The position numbers and the translations under genes were made by a program. This document shows, piece after piece, positions 1 to 9,060 of a stretch of DNA of 42,688 bases (position 1 is its first letter; every line of letters starts with the position of its first letter). Source of the DNA: Arthrobacter nitrophenolicus (GTDB lineage: Bacteria > Actinomycetota > Actinomycetes > Actinomycetales > Micrococcaceae); NCBI RefSeq assembly GCF_000332815.1, contig NZ_AOFD01000038.1:1-42688 (forward strand), read 5' to 3'. The notes below the pieces were generated by a model. The model was not told the DNA's origin, searched no databases, and saw nothing but the letters and a program-made list of their open reading frames with translations.

Positions 1-222
1 AGGCAGGCGCCCGACGCCGGCCTGCCGCCCGCGCTGCGCCGCGGCCATCCCCTGCTCATCGACGCCTCGCTGCGGAAGGCGGTCAGCGCCACAGTGACCG
101 GCGACGCCGGGGCGCGCGCCTTCCTGGGGTCGCATCCTGAACTGGTGGACGAGGTGGACTGCAGCGACCAGTCCACCGGCGAGGACGTGGACACCCAGGA
201 CCAGCTGGGCCTACTTCGCTAG
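1..222 (+). CDS. MobA/MocA-like nucleotidyltransferase, C-terminal fragment (5' end outside window)
   Basis: The frame is open from the first base and ends at TAG 220-222, giving the last 73 residues. The piece carries a HPLLID stretch, then a helix leading to SHPELVDEVDCSD and a closing VDTQDQLGLLR. This resembles the C-terminal end of the NTP-transferase family that includes MobA and MocA (CTP- or GTP:molybdopterin transferases), which typically end in a D-hDTPEDL motif; here the motif reads DVDTQDQ. A molybdopterin nucleotidyltransferase would suit the xanthine dehydrogenase-type operon downstream, but only the tail is visible, so the substrate is inference. The gene is convergent with the glycosylase gene and the two overlap by 12 bases. 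Confidence 0.6.
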   Translation, partial: RQAPDAGLPPALRRGHPLLIDASLRKAVSATVTGDAGARAFLGSHPELVDEVDCSDQSTGEDVDTQDQLGLLR

Positions 223-852
223 CAGTTCCTGCAGGCCCTGCCGGAAGCCGGCCCGGCCGCCGTGGGACGGGTGCCGGACCTTGGGCACGTCCAGGCCCGC
301 CCGCTGCAGGCTGCGGTGCGCCACGTTGCCCACCGCCACGAGCCTGCGGATGGCGAACAGCTCAACCAGCGCCTGCCAGAACGTCGTCCCCAAGGCTGTT
401 TCAGCCGGTCGTGGCGTCCGGTTGGTCCCAGGCTGCCCGGGCAGGTGCGGATGCCAGGGGAAGGCGCTCCACAGCAGGGGAATGAACTCGAGTTCGGCCA
501 GGACCTGCCACATCACGGTTGCCGTCGGCTCGGCCGGGACACCCGCGGCGTCCGACGGCAGGACGTATCCCTTGCCCGCACCGAACAGGCCGAAGCTGTT
601 GGGAGGCCCCTCAAACATGGTCCGGTTGGTGAACGGGACCCCGGTGATGCGCATGCCCCGGAAGCCGGGCGCCTCGCCTACCAGCAGCACCTCCGGCGAC
701 CGGTCAAGCATCTCCGAGAGGTACAGCCGCAGGTTCGCCCGGCGGACGGCGTTCTCCGGCATTGAGTAGTCGAAGAAGTTGGTGCATGCCGGCCCGGGTT
801 CCACCGCAGCCAGCCGGCCGATGAAGGCGTCGAGGTCTGCAGCGGAACCCAT
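211..852 (-). CDS. Uracil-DNA glycosylase superfamily protein
   Basis: A 213-residue protein with the uracil-DNA glycosylase fold signatures: motif 1 LLVGEAPGFRGMRITGVPFT near residues 52-71 and motif 2 HPSHGGRAGF near the C-terminus. A central WSAFPWHPH segment also fits the family. Members remove uracil or damaged bases from DNA. It lacks the four-cysteine set that binds the Fe-S cluster in family 4 enzymes, so it is closer to cluster-free branches; the exact family and base specificity cannot be set here. The start MGSAADLD at 852 is chosen because the frame extended upstream runs into the aldo/keto reductase gene and looks non-native. It begins 10 bases after the reductase stop, so the two are probably co-transcribed. 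Its 3' end overlaps the convergent nucleotidyltransferase gene. Confidence 0.8.
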   Translation of the reverse strand: MGSAADLDAFIGRLAAVEPGPACTNFFDYSMPENAVRRANLRLYLSEMLDRSPEVLLVGEAPGFRGMRITGVPFTNRTMFEGPPNSFGLFGAGKGYVLPSDAAGVPAEPTATVMWQVLAELEFIPLLWSAFPWHPHLPGQPGTNRTPRPAETALGTTFWQALVELFAIRRLVAVGNVAHRSLQRAGLDVPKVRHPSHGGRAGFRQGLQELLAK

Positions 853-862
853 TGGTGATCGG

Positions 863-1843
863 CTACCAGCGCGGGTGGATGGCCTCGCGGAAGTAGTGGT
901 CGTAGATCCAGTGGACGCCGCCGTCGAACTCCTCGCTGATGGCCACTGACGCGGCGGCGGCGTTCGCCGCCGCCTGCTCCACGTTCCGGGCACCGGGAAT
1001 TACCGTGGTGACGCCGTCCTGCGCGGCGATCCAGGCGATCGCCGCCTGCGCGGTGGTGGCGCCCGCGGGGACCAGCTGCTCGAATTCCGCCACGGCCTTC
1101 AGCCCCAGCTCGTAGTCCACGCCGGAGAAGGTTTCCCCGACGTCGAAGGACTCGCCGTTGCGGTTGTAGTTCCGGTGGTCGTCCGCGGCGAACGAGGTTT
1201 CCTTGGAGTACTTGCCGGACAGCAGGCCGGAGGCCAGCGGCACCCGGGCGATGATGCCAACGTTCGCGGCCTTCGCGGCCGGAAGTACTTCGTCCAGCGG
1301 CTTGAGCCGGAAGGCGTTCAGGATGATCTGGACCGAGGCCGTGCCGTCGTGCCGGATCGCTTCGAGGGCTTCGTCCGTCCGTTCCACGCTGACGCCGTAG
1401 TCGCTGATGGCGCCCTCGGCCTTCAGGGTGTCCAGTGCGTCGTAGACTTCGGCGTTGCTGTAGACGGGAGTAGGCGGGCAGTGCAGCTGGACCAGGTCCA
1501 GGGTGTCGGTGCCGAGGTTGGTCCGGGAGCGGTCCACCCACTGGCGGAAGTTGGCGAGGGTATAGTTTTCCGGCCGCTGGTCCACCCGGCGGCCCATCTT
1601 GGTGGCCACGGTGATGTCCAGCCCGGGGTTGTCCGCCAGGAACTTGCCGATGGCCTGCTCGCTGCGCCCGTCCCCGTAGACGTCCGCGGTGTCGAAGATG
1701 GTGACGCCCGCCTCCACGGAAGCCGCCAGGATGGCCTGCGCCTGGGCCGGGTCCACGTTGCCCCAGTCAGCCCCAAGCTGCCACGTGCCCAGCCCCACGA
1801 CGGACACATTCCGCCCGGTCTTGCCTAAAATCCGCTGTTCCAT
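863..1843 (-). CDS. Aldo/keto reductase
   Basis: A 326-residue NAD(P)H-dependent oxidoreductase of the aldo/keto reductase superfamily, reducing a carbonyl whose identity is not evident. The catalytic tetrad can be read: Asp and Tyr in FDTADVYGDGRSE, Lys in ATKMGRR and His in LVQLHCPPTP. The C-terminal cofactor segment TVIPGARNVEQ, which binds the phosphate of NADPH, is present. The start is ATG 1841-1843 (MEQRILGKTGRNVSVVGLG), where the family normally begins. A TATAGT box lies exactly six bases upstream of the ATG, so the transcript may be leaderless, although GAGGG directly before the ATG could also act as a weak ribosome site. The uracil-DNA glycosylase-like gene follows after 10 bases. 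Confidence 0.9.
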   Translation of the reverse strand: MEQRILGKTGRNVSVVGLGTWQLGADWGNVDPAQAQAILAASVEAGVTIFDTADVYGDGRSEQAIGKFLADNPGLDITVATKMGRRVDQRPENYTLANFRQWVDRSRTNLGTDTLDLVQLHCPPTPVYSNAEVYDALDTLKAEGAISDYGVSVERTDEALEAIRHDGTASVQIILNAFRLKPLDEVLPAAKAANVGIIARVPLASGLLSGKYSKETSFAADDHRNYNRNGESFDVGETFSGVDYELGLKAVAEFEQLVPAGATTAQAAIAWIAAQDGVTTVIPGARNVEQAAANAAAASVAISEEFDGGVHWIYDHYFREAIHPRW

Positions 1844-1855
1844 CCCTCGACTATA
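1844..1855 (-). promoter_or_regulatory. -10 element of a probable leaderless promoter for the aldo/keto reductase
   Basis: On the minus strand, TATAGT (1850-1855) is followed by six bases and then the ATG. This spacing places the transcription start on or next to the start codon. No convincing -35 hexamer was seen. Confidence 0.45.
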
Positions 1856-1922
1856 TGCAACGCGGGGCCACATCCGGCCCAAAGACGTCGCCCGGGCAGG
1901 CATTTTGTGTCCCCGCGACGCC

Positions 1923-4745
1923 TCAGGACAGCACCCGCTCCGCGGGGACCAGCCCCGCCTCCTTCAGCCCCAGGTAGATCCGGTCCCGGGCGATGGGCAG
2001 GGACGCGAACCGCACGCCGGTGGCGTTGCGGATGGCGTTGGCCAGGGCGGGTGCCACCGGGTTGAAGGGGCTTTCGCTCATGGATTTCGCGCCGAGCGGG
2101 CCCAGGGAATCGTTGGTTTCGGCGAAGTACACCTCGCTGCGCGGCACGTCCGCGAAGGTGGGGATATGGTACTGCCGCAGGATGTCCGTGGTGACCTTGC
2201 CGGCGTCGTCCACCACCACTTCCTCATACAGCGCGGCACCGATGGCCTGGGCAACACCGCCCTCGATCTGGCCCCGGCACTGGCGCGGGTTGACCACCAC
2301 GCCGGCGTCAGCAGCCTGCACGCTCTGCAGGATCTTCAGCTCGCCGGTCCCGCGGTTCACGGCCACCCGGAAGCCGTGGACGTTGAAGGCCACGGAACGC
2401 GGGGTCCCGCCCCAGCGGCCCTCGGCGGCAAGTTCGACGCCGGCTTCCGCGGCCGCCTGCGCCAGTTCCGCCAGCGCCAGGGGCGTCCCGTCGATCACCA
2501 CCGCGTCCCCGTCCAGGACGCACGCGGCGGCCTGGGTCTGCCGGATGCCGGCTGCGAAGGCCCGGATGCGGACGGCCAGTTCCTCGGCCGCTGCAAGAGT
2601 GGCTTTCCCTGCCACCACGGTGCCGGCCGAACCGAACGCGCCGGTATCGTGCTCGATCAGGTCCGTGTCCGACTGCCGTACCGCCACCCTGGAGGCGACG
2701 GTGGACAGCGCGGTGGCGGCGAGCTGGGCGTGGACGGTGGTGGTGCCGTTGCCGAATTCGGCGGTCCCGACGTCGGCCTGGTACGTTCCGTCCGGCAGGA
2801 GCCGCAGCTTGGAGTGGGCAAAGTGGCCGCGCGGCGGGACGGTGTCGATCATGGACAGCGCCGCACCTTCCCCGGTCAGCCAATCCGGGCCCAGCTCGTC
2901 CAGGCCGGCGGCCCGGTAGCGTTCCCGGCCGCGTTCCAGGGCGTCGCGGACCAGGTCGAGGCACTGGTCCAGGCCGTAGCTGCCGTAGTGGACGTCCTCC
3001 TCCGGTTCCGGCTGGGTGGACAGCATGTGGTCGCCCTCGCGGACCATGTTCCGGCGGCGGAACTCCAGCGGGTCCATCCCGATGCCCGCAGCCAGCTCAT
3101 CCATGGCGGATTCGATGGCGAAGATCATCTGGCTCAGCCCGTATCCGCGGAACGCGCCGGCCGGCACGGTGTTGGTGTACATGGCGTGCGCGTCCACTTT
3201 TTTGTTGGCGCACTTGTACACGGCCAGGGACTCGCCGCACCCGTGGAACATGACACCCGGGCCGTGGTTGCCGTAGGCGCCGGTGTTGGTGAGGACGTCC
3301 AGTTCCAGGGCGGTCAGGTCGCCCGCCGCTGTGGCGCCGGCCTTGAGCTTGATGGTGAAGGGGTGGCGGGTGGTGGTGGCGGTGAACTGCTCGGTGCGGG
3401 TCAGTTCCAGCTGGACCGGCCGCTGCAGCTTCAGGGCTGCCAGCGCCACGAGGTCTTCCACCAGCACCTCCTGCTTGCCGCCGAACCCGCCGCCAACGCG
3501 GCCGGCCACCACGTGGACCTTGTCCTCCTCCAGCCCGAACACCCGGCACAGCGTGCGGCGGACCAGGAAGGGGACCTGGCTGGACGTGCGCACCTGGAGC
3601 CGGCCGTCTTCGTCCACCGAGGCGATGGCGGCATGCGTTTCCAGTGCGACGTGCTGGACGCGCTGGGTGCGGTAGGTCTGCTCGTGGACGAAGTCGGCGG
3701 CAGCGAAACCCTCTGCCACGCTGCCCAGTTCGGAGTGGAGTTCAGCCACCACGTTGCGGTCCGGCCGGGAGATCCGGGCAGTGGTGCCGTCCTTGTCGCC
3801 GTGCACCAGCGGCGCGCCGGGTTCCAGGGCGTCCTGCGGCGAAAAGACCGCCGGCAGTTCCCGGTATTCCACCTGCAGGGCGCGGACGCCCGCTTCGGCG
3901 GCGGCAACGGATTCGGCGACGACGGCGGCCACCCGCTGCCCGATGAACCGCACCACATCATCCAGCACGCGGGTATCGTCCGGGTCGTCGGTGAACAGCT
4001 CGTGCTGCGCGGTGGAGAACGCCTGGGCCGGGGAATCCTCGGAGGTGAAGACTGCCACGACGCCCGGTACCTGCAGGGCCGCGTCCTTGTTGATGGAGAT
4101 GACCCGCGCATGCGCGTGCGGCGAGCGGAGGATCTTCATGTGCAGCAGGGCCCGCTGCTGGTCCGCCGGGATGTCCAGGGTGTAGCGGGCGGCGCCGGTG
4201 ACCACGGCCCGGCTGGCGGGGGCCGGGACGTCGTCGCCCAGCCGGCCGGGTTCGGGAACAGGCTGGCCTTCCCCGGCGATGCCGGAGCCCGGTCCGTGCG
4301 GATCGGGGTGGCCGGCGTGGCCGCAGACTGCATCCCCGATGGCCCGGTATCCGGTGCACCGGCAGAGGTTGCCCTTGAGGTTCCGGGGCAGGTTGTCCCG
4401 TTGTTCGTCGTCGAACGTGGCGGCGGTCATCACCATGCCGGCGGTGCAGAAGCCGCACTGGAAGCCCTGCCGTTCAAGGAACTGCTGCTGGACGGGATGG
4501 AGCTCGCCGCCGGACGTGGCGGCCAGGCCCTCGATGGTGGTGACGGCGTGTCCTTCTGCCCGCACGGCGGGATAGATGCAGCTGTGCACCGGGGTGCCGT
4601 CCACGTGGACGGTGCATGCACCGCAGTCGCCGCCGTCGCAGCCCTTCTTCACGCCGAGGGCGCCCTGCTCGCGCAGGAAGGTCCGGAGGCACTGCCCCGG
4701 GCGGGGTGCGGCGTCCGCTGTTGTTCCGTTGATCTCGATGGCCAT
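1923..4745 (-). CDS. Xanthine dehydrogenase-type oxidoreductase, fused 2Fe-2S and molybdopterin-binding subunits
   Basis: A 940-residue fusion of what are often two subunits. Residues 1-160 are the two-cluster Fe-S domain: cysteines 36, 41, 44 and 56 form the plant-ferredoxin-type 2Fe-2S site (GCDGGDCGACTV), and 97, 100, 128 and 130 the second (CGFCTAGM, CRCTGY). From about residue 185 (TGAARYTLDI) it is a molybdopterin-binding subunit with GRVGGGFGGKQE, the Arg-bearing GAFRGYGLSQ, and a C-terminal GAKSMSESP whose Glu matches the conserved base of the xanthine oxidase family. It would hydroxylate a heterocycle, most likely hypoxanthine and xanthine to urate, given neighbouring guanine deaminase, purine permease and XdhC. 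Substrate choice rests on context. The ATG lies two bases after the FAD-subunit stop. Confidence 0.88.
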   Translation of the reverse strand: MAIEINGTTADAAPRPGQCLRTFLREQGALGVKKGCDGGDCGACTVHVDGTPVHSCIYPAVRAEGHAVTTIEGLAATSGGELHPVQQQFLERQGFQCGFCTAGMVMTAATFDDEQRDNLPRNLKGNLCRCTGYRAIGDAVCGHAGHPDPHGPGSGIAGEGQPVPEPGRLGDDVPAPASRAVVTGAARYTLDIPADQQRALLHMKILRSPHAHARVISINKDAALQVPGVVAVFTSEDSPAQAFSTAQHELFTDDPDDTRVLDDVVRFIGQRVAAVVAESVAAAEAGVRALQVEYRELPAVFSPQDALEPGAPLVHGDKDGTTARISRPDRNVVAELHSELGSVAEGFAAADFVHEQTYRTQRVQHVALETHAAIASVDEDGRLQVRTSSQVPFLVRRTLCRVFGLEEDKVHVVAGRVGGGFGGKQEVLVEDLVALAALKLQRPVQLELTRTEQFTATTTRHPFTIKLKAGATAAGDLTALELDVLTNTGAYGNHGPGVMFHGCGESLAVYKCANKKVDAHAMYTNTVPAGAFRGYGLSQMIFAIESAMDELAAGIGMDPLEFRRRNMVREGDHMLSTQPEPEEDVHYGSYGLDQCLDLVRDALERGRERYRAAGLDELGPDWLTGEGAALSMIDTVPPRGHFAHSKLRLLPDGTYQADVGTAEFGNGTTTVHAQLAATALSTVASRVAVRQSDTDLIEHDTGAFGSAGTVVAGKATLAAAEELAVRIRAFAAGIRQTQAAACVLDGDAVVIDGTPLALAELAQAAAEAGVELAAEGRWGGTPRSVAFNVHGFRVAVNRGTGELKILQSVQAADAGVVVNPRQCRGQIEGGVAQAIGAALYEEVVVDDAGKVTTDILRQYHIPTFADVPRSEVYFAETNDSLGPLGAKSMSESPFNPVAPALANAIRNATGVRFASLPIARDRIYLGLKEAGLVPAERVLS

Positions 4746-4747
4746 GT

Positions 4748-5680
4748 TCAGGCCCCTTTCGAAAGTGCGTCGCGGCCGGCCAGCGGTGGAAGCGCCCGGG
4801 GCGGCCAGAAGTCTCCGGAGGCCTGCAGCCCGGTTGCCCCTTCCGGGGCGCCGAGTTCGGCGCGGATTTCCTCGGCGAGCCGGTAGGTCATGTCCCGGCG
4901 CCAGGCCGGCAGTCCGTGGATGTCGTCGTGGTAGAGCTCCTGCGGTATCCCGTCATCGAGTGCCGCCGCCAACTGGTGCTGTTCCGGGAGCCCGTCGAAG
5001 CGCAGCTGCACGGGCCGCTTGGTGGCGGCCGTGACGGTGAGGACCAGGGAGGTCCCGCCGTCGAGCCGTCCGATGAGGAGCACCCCGGACCTGCCGAGGT
5101 TGCTCAGCGAGAGGCGGCGGAACGCCACCCGGGAGGCAAGGGCCGACGCCGGGAGGTGGATGCTGCGCAGCAGCTCGCCGGGTGCCAGGCAGTTCTTCAT
5201 GTCGCCGGTGACGAAATCCGCCACGGGAACAGTGCGGCTGGCGCCGCCGGGTCCCAGGATGGTGGCCACACCGTCCAGCCCGGCGCAGAGCGAGATCATG
5301 GGCCCGGCCGGCAACGAGGTGCAGAGGTTGCCGCCCACCGTGGACGTGTTCCAGACCTTGAAGGAGGCCACGAACGAATCGCAGCACGGCCGGACCAGGT
5401 CCAGCCCGGGCCAGGGGCGGCCCGCGGCTTCGGCTGACTCCGGAAGCCTGTACAGCTCGGCAACGGTGCATGTCGCGGCGAGGTCGATGCCGTCACCGGA
5501 CACAGTGACGGCCGTCCAGCCGGCGGTGCCGAGGTCGAGGAGGCGGCGCAGTGGCCGGGGGCCGAAGGCGAGGCTGCCGTAGGAGAACAGGACGGTTCCG
5601 CCGGCCAGCCAGGCGTCGCCGTCGCGCCATTCTGCGGGGTCGGTGGTGGGAACCACCGCCTCAATGGTGTTCATGTCCAT
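4748..5680 (-). CDS. FAD-binding subunit of the xanthine dehydrogenase-type enzyme
   Basis: A 310-residue protein with the PCMH-type FAD-binding domain in the first half and the CO dehydrogenase flavoprotein C-terminal domain in the second. The flavin contacts appear as WLAGGTVLF near residue 25 and NTSTVGGNLCTSLPAGP near residues 110-126. It passes electrons from the Fe-S clusters of the fused partner to NAD+ or another acceptor. The ATG at 5680 is preferred over the internal ATG two codons later because AGGAG lies five bases upstream. The 5' end overlaps the 3' end of xdhC by 10 bases and the 3' end lies two bases before the Fe-S/Mo subunit, a typical tight operon. Confidence 0.88.
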   Translation of the reverse strand: MDMNTIEAVVPTTDPAEWRDGDAWLAGGTVLFSYGSLAFGPRPLRRLLDLGTAGWTAVTVSGDGIDLAATCTVAELYRLPESAEAAGRPWPGLDLVRPCCDSFVASFKVWNTSTVGGNLCTSLPAGPMISLCAGLDGVATILGPGGASRTVPVADFVTGDMKNCLAPGELLRSIHLPASALASRVAFRRLSLSNLGRSGVLLIGRLDGGTSLVLTVTAATKRPVQLRFDGLPEQHQLAAALDDGIPQELYHDDIHGLPAWRRDMTYRLAEEIRAELGAPEGATGLQASGDFWPPRALPPLAGRDALSKGA

Positions 5681-6879
5681 GCGATCTCCTGTGGGGTGGC
5701 GGTGCGGGGCTGCCCGGATGCGGGCTGCCGGTGGATGGGACCGGAACTGTCCCGCAGCGGGATGCAGCGGGCGGCGCGGTTGCGGGATGCGAGAAGCTCG
5801 GCGGTGATGGACACCGCCACTTCCGCGGGGGTGACCGCGCCGAGGTCCAGTCCGATGGGCGAGTGAAGTTCGGCGATCCGTTCGGGCCGGACGCCGGCGG
5901 CAAGCAGGTGGTCCACCCGCTGCAGGTGGCTGCGGCGGGAGCCCATGGCACCCACGTAGGCGAGGTCCAGGGCCAGCGCCGTTTCCAGCAGCGGAAGGTC
6001 GAATTTGGGGTCGTGGGACAGCACGGCAACCACGGTGCGGCTGTCCAGCCGTCCTGCCGACGATTCCTCGGCCAGGTAGCGGTGCGGCCAGTCCGTCACC
6101 ACGTCATCGGCCGCCGCGAACCGCGGCTGGGAGGTGAAGGCGGGGCGGGCATCCACGAGGGTCACGTGGTAGCCGAGAAGCCTGGCAGCCGGGACCAGGG
6201 CGGCGCCGAAGTCGTTGGCGCCGAACACCAGCATCCGCGGCGGGGCGAGGCGGGATTCCACCAGGATGGCGGCTGCGTCGCCGTCCGGGGCGTGGTCCGG
6301 GTTCCAGTCCGGCGGGCAACCGCCGGGCGGGTCCACCTTGACGACGCCGGTCCCGCCGCTGCGGACGAGGGCCTCGACGCGGAGGCGGGACCCGCTGTCC
6401 ACGCCCGCCGGATCCAGGGCGGAACCGTGAATCGCTGCCGGATCGGGCACCACGACGGCGGCGCCTCCCCGGCTGCCCAGCCGGCGCACCAGGGCCACGG
6501 GTTCGTCCGCGCCGAAGCCTGCGAGCAGGTGCAGGGCGGTCCGCAGCGGCGCGTCGTCGTCCGCGGGCACCGGTTCGACGTGGATGTCCAGCCGCCCGCC
6601 GCAGGTGAGTCCGGCGGCGAAGGCGTCGGCGGCACTGAAGCCGAACGCCTGGCGGCGGGTCCCGCCGTCGTCCATTGCGTCCTGGGCGAGCGCCACCACG
6701 GCGCCCTCCACGCAGCCGCCGGACAGGCTGCCCAGCACGCTCCCGGACTCCGTGACGATCATGGAGGTGCCCACGGGCCGCGGAACCGACCCGGTGGCGG
6801 AGACGATGGTTGCCACCGCGAACGGCTGCTGCGCGAGTTGGGGCAGCCAGGCGCTTAGGGAAGGGATCAGGTCAAGCAT
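5671..6879 (-). CDS. xdhC: XdhC/CoxI family molybdenum cofactor insertion factor
   Basis: A 402-residue protein with an N-terminal XdhC/CoxI domain (SATGSVPRPVGTSMIV then SGGCVEGAV, about residues 27-60) and a C-terminal Rossmann domain starting at RMLVFGANDFGAALVP and ending with the family's GLDLGAVTPAEVAVSI segment. In characterised systems XdhC binds and sulfurates the molybdenum cofactor and inserts it into xanthine dehydrogenase. The family is usually 250-400 residues, so both domains are complete. GGAG sits just upstream of the ATG. Its place directly before the FAD and Fe-S/Mo genes supports the xanthine dehydrogenase-type call for the whole set. Confidence 0.88.
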   Translation of the reverse strand: MLDLIPSLSAWLPQLAQQPFAVATIVSATGSVPRPVGTSMIVTESGSVLGSLSGGCVEGAVVALAQDAMDDGGTRRQAFGFSAADAFAAGLTCGGRLDIHVEPVPADDDAPLRTALHLLAGFGADEPVALVRRLGSRGGAAVVVPDPAAIHGSALDPAGVDSGSRLRVEALVRSGGTGVVKVDPPGGCPPDWNPDHAPDGDAAAILVESRLAPPRMLVFGANDFGAALVPAARLLGYHVTLVDARPAFTSQPRFAAADDVVTDWPHRYLAEESSAGRLDSRTVVAVLSHDPKFDLPLLETALALDLAYVGAMGSRRSHLQRVDHLLAAGVRPERIAELHSPIGLDLGAVTPAEVAVSITAELLASRNRAARCIPLRDSSGPIHRQPASGQPRTATPQEIAWT

Positions 6880-6970
6880 GGCGGCACTCCTTCTTCCGCG
6901 CGGCGGTGGTGTCCATTGTCGTTCCTGTCAGGTGGTTCTGAAAGCAAGTGGTTCGGAAAAGCTGAGGGCC

Positions 6971-7007
6971 GGGACATCCGCACCCGGGTGGCGGGTGCGG
7001 ATGTCCC
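6971..7007 (-). terminator. 15-bp hairpin between purine permease and xdhC
   Basis: Perfect inverted arms 6971-6985 and 6993-7007 with a seven-base loop, 22 bases after the permease stop on the minus strand. No run of T follows, so it may be a weak terminator, an RNA stabiliser or a processing site that sets different levels of permease and dehydrogenase from one transcript. Confidence 0.55.
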
Positions 7008-7029
7008 AAACGGCCGGGAAAGCGGCAGG

Positions 7030-8550
7030 TCAGCCGCCGAGCAGGACGTTGATGGGTCCGCGGGCGAAGTACACCAGGAACCCGGCGCTGACCGCCCACA
7101 TCAGCGGGTGGATCTTCTTGGCCTTGCCGGATGCCGCGCCGATGATGGCCCAGCTGACGAAGCCGACGCCGATGCCGTTGGCGATGGAGTAGCTCAGCGG
7201 CATGGTCACGATGGTGAGGAACGCCGGCAGCGCCACGCTGAACTTGCTGAACTTGATCTCGCGGATCTGGGCCATCATCATGGCGCCCACCACCACCAGG
7301 GCAGCGGCGGCCACCTCGAGCGGAACCACGCTGGTGAGCGGGGTGAGGAACATCGAGCCGAGGAACAGCACGCCCGTGACCACCGATGCCAGGCCGGTGC
7401 GGGCGCCCTCGCCGATGCCGGCCGCGGAGTCGATGTAGACGGTGTTGGACGAGCCGGAGGTGGCACCACCGGCCACCGCGCCGAAGCCTTCGACGATGAA
7501 GGCCGACTTGAGCCGCGGGAACGTGCCGTCCTTGTGGGCCACGCCGGCGCTCTTGGCCAGGCCGGTCATGGTGCCCATGGCGTCGAAGAAGTTGGTGAAG
7601 ACCAGGGTGAACACCAGCATGGTGGCCGCGAGTCCGCCGATCCGGGCGAACGAGCCGAAGAGGTCGAACTGGCCCACCAGGCCCAGGTCCGGGGCGGATA
7701 CCAGCTGCCCGGAGAGGACCGGGGTGTTCAGGTGCCAGCCGCCGGGGTTGGTGGCGCTGGCCGGGCCGATCTTGAAGACGGCTTCGACGACGGCGGCGAG
7801 CACGGTGGTGCCCACGATGCCGATGAGGAGCCCGCCCTGGACCTTGCGCGCCACCAGGATGCCCATGCTGAGCAGGCCGACGACGAACACGAGCGTGGGC
7901 ACGGAGGTGATGGAGCCGCCGTCGCCCAGCTGCACGGGCGGCCCGCCGGCGGTGGGCCGGACAAAGCCGGAGTCCACGAAGCCGATGAACGCGATGAACA
8001 GGCCGATGCCCACGGTGATGGCGGCCTTCAGTTCCTTGGGGACGGCCCGGAAGATGGCGGTACGGGCGCCGGTGACGCCGAACAGCACGATCAGGATGCC
8101 GTTGATCACCACCAGGCCCATTGCCTCGGCCCAGGTGACTTCCTGGATCACGGAGACGGCCAGGAACGAGTTGATGCCCAGTCCTGCGGCGAGGCCGAAG
8201 GGAAGGTTCGCCACCAGGCCGAACAGGATGGTCATGACGCCGGCGGTGAGGCCGGTGACCGCCCCGACCTGCGCTGCGGAGAGCCAGCCCCCGGCCACGT
8301 CGGTGGGGGCGTTGTCCGCGCTGAAGCCGCCCAGGATGAGGGGGTTCAGGATGACGATGTACGCCATGGTGAAGAACGTGACCAGGCCGCCGCGGAATTC
8401 ACGCGCCAGCGTTGAGCCGCGCTGCGTGATGTGGAAGAAGCGGTCAAGGAGGGAGGTGGAGGCCGGCGGCTTGGGGGAACGCTGTGCCGGCCGGGAGGTG
8501 TGGGGTGTTGGAGCCGAATGCTCCTCGTGGGAGGAATCCAGGATGGTCAT
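7030..8550 (-). CDS. AzgA-type NCS2 purine permease (guanine/hypoxanthine/adenine)
   Basis: A 506-residue polytopic membrane protein of the NCS2 family, AzgA/PbuG branch, recognised from FFTMAYIVILNPLIL near residue 65, GLGINSFLAVSVI, the internal TSGSSNTVYIDSAAGIGEGARTGLASV segment and the C-terminal FVSWAIIGAASGKAKKIHPLMW. About 12-14 hydrophobic segments are visible. Family members import guanine, hypoxanthine or adenine by proton symport. It sits between guanine deaminase (15 bases upstream) and xdhC, so it is expected to bring in the purines that this operon degrades. A cytoplasmic N-terminal tail of about 45 residues, rich in Ser, Pro and His, precedes the first conserved segment. A hairpin separates it from xdhC. 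Confidence 0.88.
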   Translation of the reverse strand: MTILDSSHEEHSAPTPHTSRPAQRSPKPPASTSLLDRFFHITQRGSTLAREFRGGLVTFFTMAYIVILNPLILGGFSADNAPTDVAGGWLSAAQVGAVTGLTAGVMTILFGLVANLPFGLAAGLGINSFLAVSVIQEVTWAEAMGLVVINGILIVLFGVTGARTAIFRAVPKELKAAITVGIGLFIAFIGFVDSGFVRPTAGGPPVQLGDGGSITSVPTLVFVVGLLSMGILVARKVQGGLLIGIVGTTVLAAVVEAVFKIGPASATNPGGWHLNTPVLSGQLVSAPDLGLVGQFDLFGSFARIGGLAATMLVFTLVFTNFFDAMGTMTGLAKSAGVAHKDGTFPRLKSAFIVEGFGAVAGGATSGSSNTVYIDSAAGIGEGARTGLASVVTGVLFLGSMFLTPLTSVVPLEVAAAALVVVGAMMMAQIREIKFSKFSVALPAFLTIVTMPLSYSIANGIGVGFVSWAIIGAASGKAKKIHPLMWAVSAGFLVYFARGPINVLLGG

Positions 8551-8565
8551 GGTGAGCCGCCGGGC

Positions 8566-9060
8566 CTAGTAGTCGATCCTGGAGTCGAGCGTATTCCAGG
8601 TATTGAACGGTTCCAGCGGTGCCGGTGCCTGGGGATCGCCCAGTTCGAGCTTGGAAACCGGCATCAGGGAATCCCTGTCCTGGTTGTTGAAGTATTCGTA
8701 GAAGACGGCGTCGTCGAAGCCGACGGATGCGGCGTCGTGCCGGTCTGCGGCGTACACCACCCGCTCCACGCGGGCCCAGAGCGCCGATGCCAGGCACATG
8801 GGGCACGGCTCGCAGCTGGTGTAGAGGACGGCGCCGCTGAGGTCGAAGGTGCCGAGCTCGCGGCAGGCCGTGCGGATTGCGGTGACTTCGGCGTGGGCCG
8901 TGGGATCGTTGTCCGCGGTGACGCGGTTGACGCCGTCGAACGTTTTGCCGTCCGCGGTGACGATCATGGCGCCGAAGGGCCCGCCGCTGTTGAGGACGTT
9001 GGCCGTTGCCAGCCGGATGGATCTGGCCAGAAACTGCTCGGCCGTGACGGTGGTACTCAT
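8566..9060 (-). CDS. guaD: Guanine deaminase, cytidine deaminase-fold type
   Basis: A 164-residue zinc hydrolase converting guanine to xanthine plus ammonia. The zinc site is His56 and catalytic Glu58 in HAEV, with Cys86 and Cys89 in PCPMC. The C-terminal extension PFNTWNTLDSRIDY resembles the end of Bacillus-type guanine deaminase, in which the tail closes over the active site, and argues against tRNA adenosine or cytosine deaminase. AAGGAAG lies seven bases before ATG 9058-9060. It is the first gene of the minus-strand operon guaD, permease, xdhC and xanthine dehydrogenase subunits, so guanine is fed straight to the next enzyme. The divergent plus-strand gene is 8-oxoguanine deaminase. Confidence 0.9.
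   Translation of the reverse strand: MSTTVTAEQFLARSIRLATANVLNSGGPFGAMIVTADGKTFDGVNRVTADNDPTAHAEVTAIRTACRELGTFDLSGAVLYTSCEPCPMCLASALWARVERVVYAADRHDAASVGFDDAVFYEYFNNQDRDSLMPVSKLELGDPQAPAPLEPFNTWNTLDSRIDY

Noticed and set aside
1689..4886. A 1065-codon open frame on the plus strand
   Set aside because: It is antisense to the xanthine dehydrogenase gene, which has clear conserved motifs; long antisense frames are expected at this GC content.
6916..8415. A 499-codon plus-strand frame rich in Gly, Asp, His and Glu
   Set aside because: It is the complement of the AzgA-type permease and shows no domain; the composition is that of a GC-rich antisense frame.
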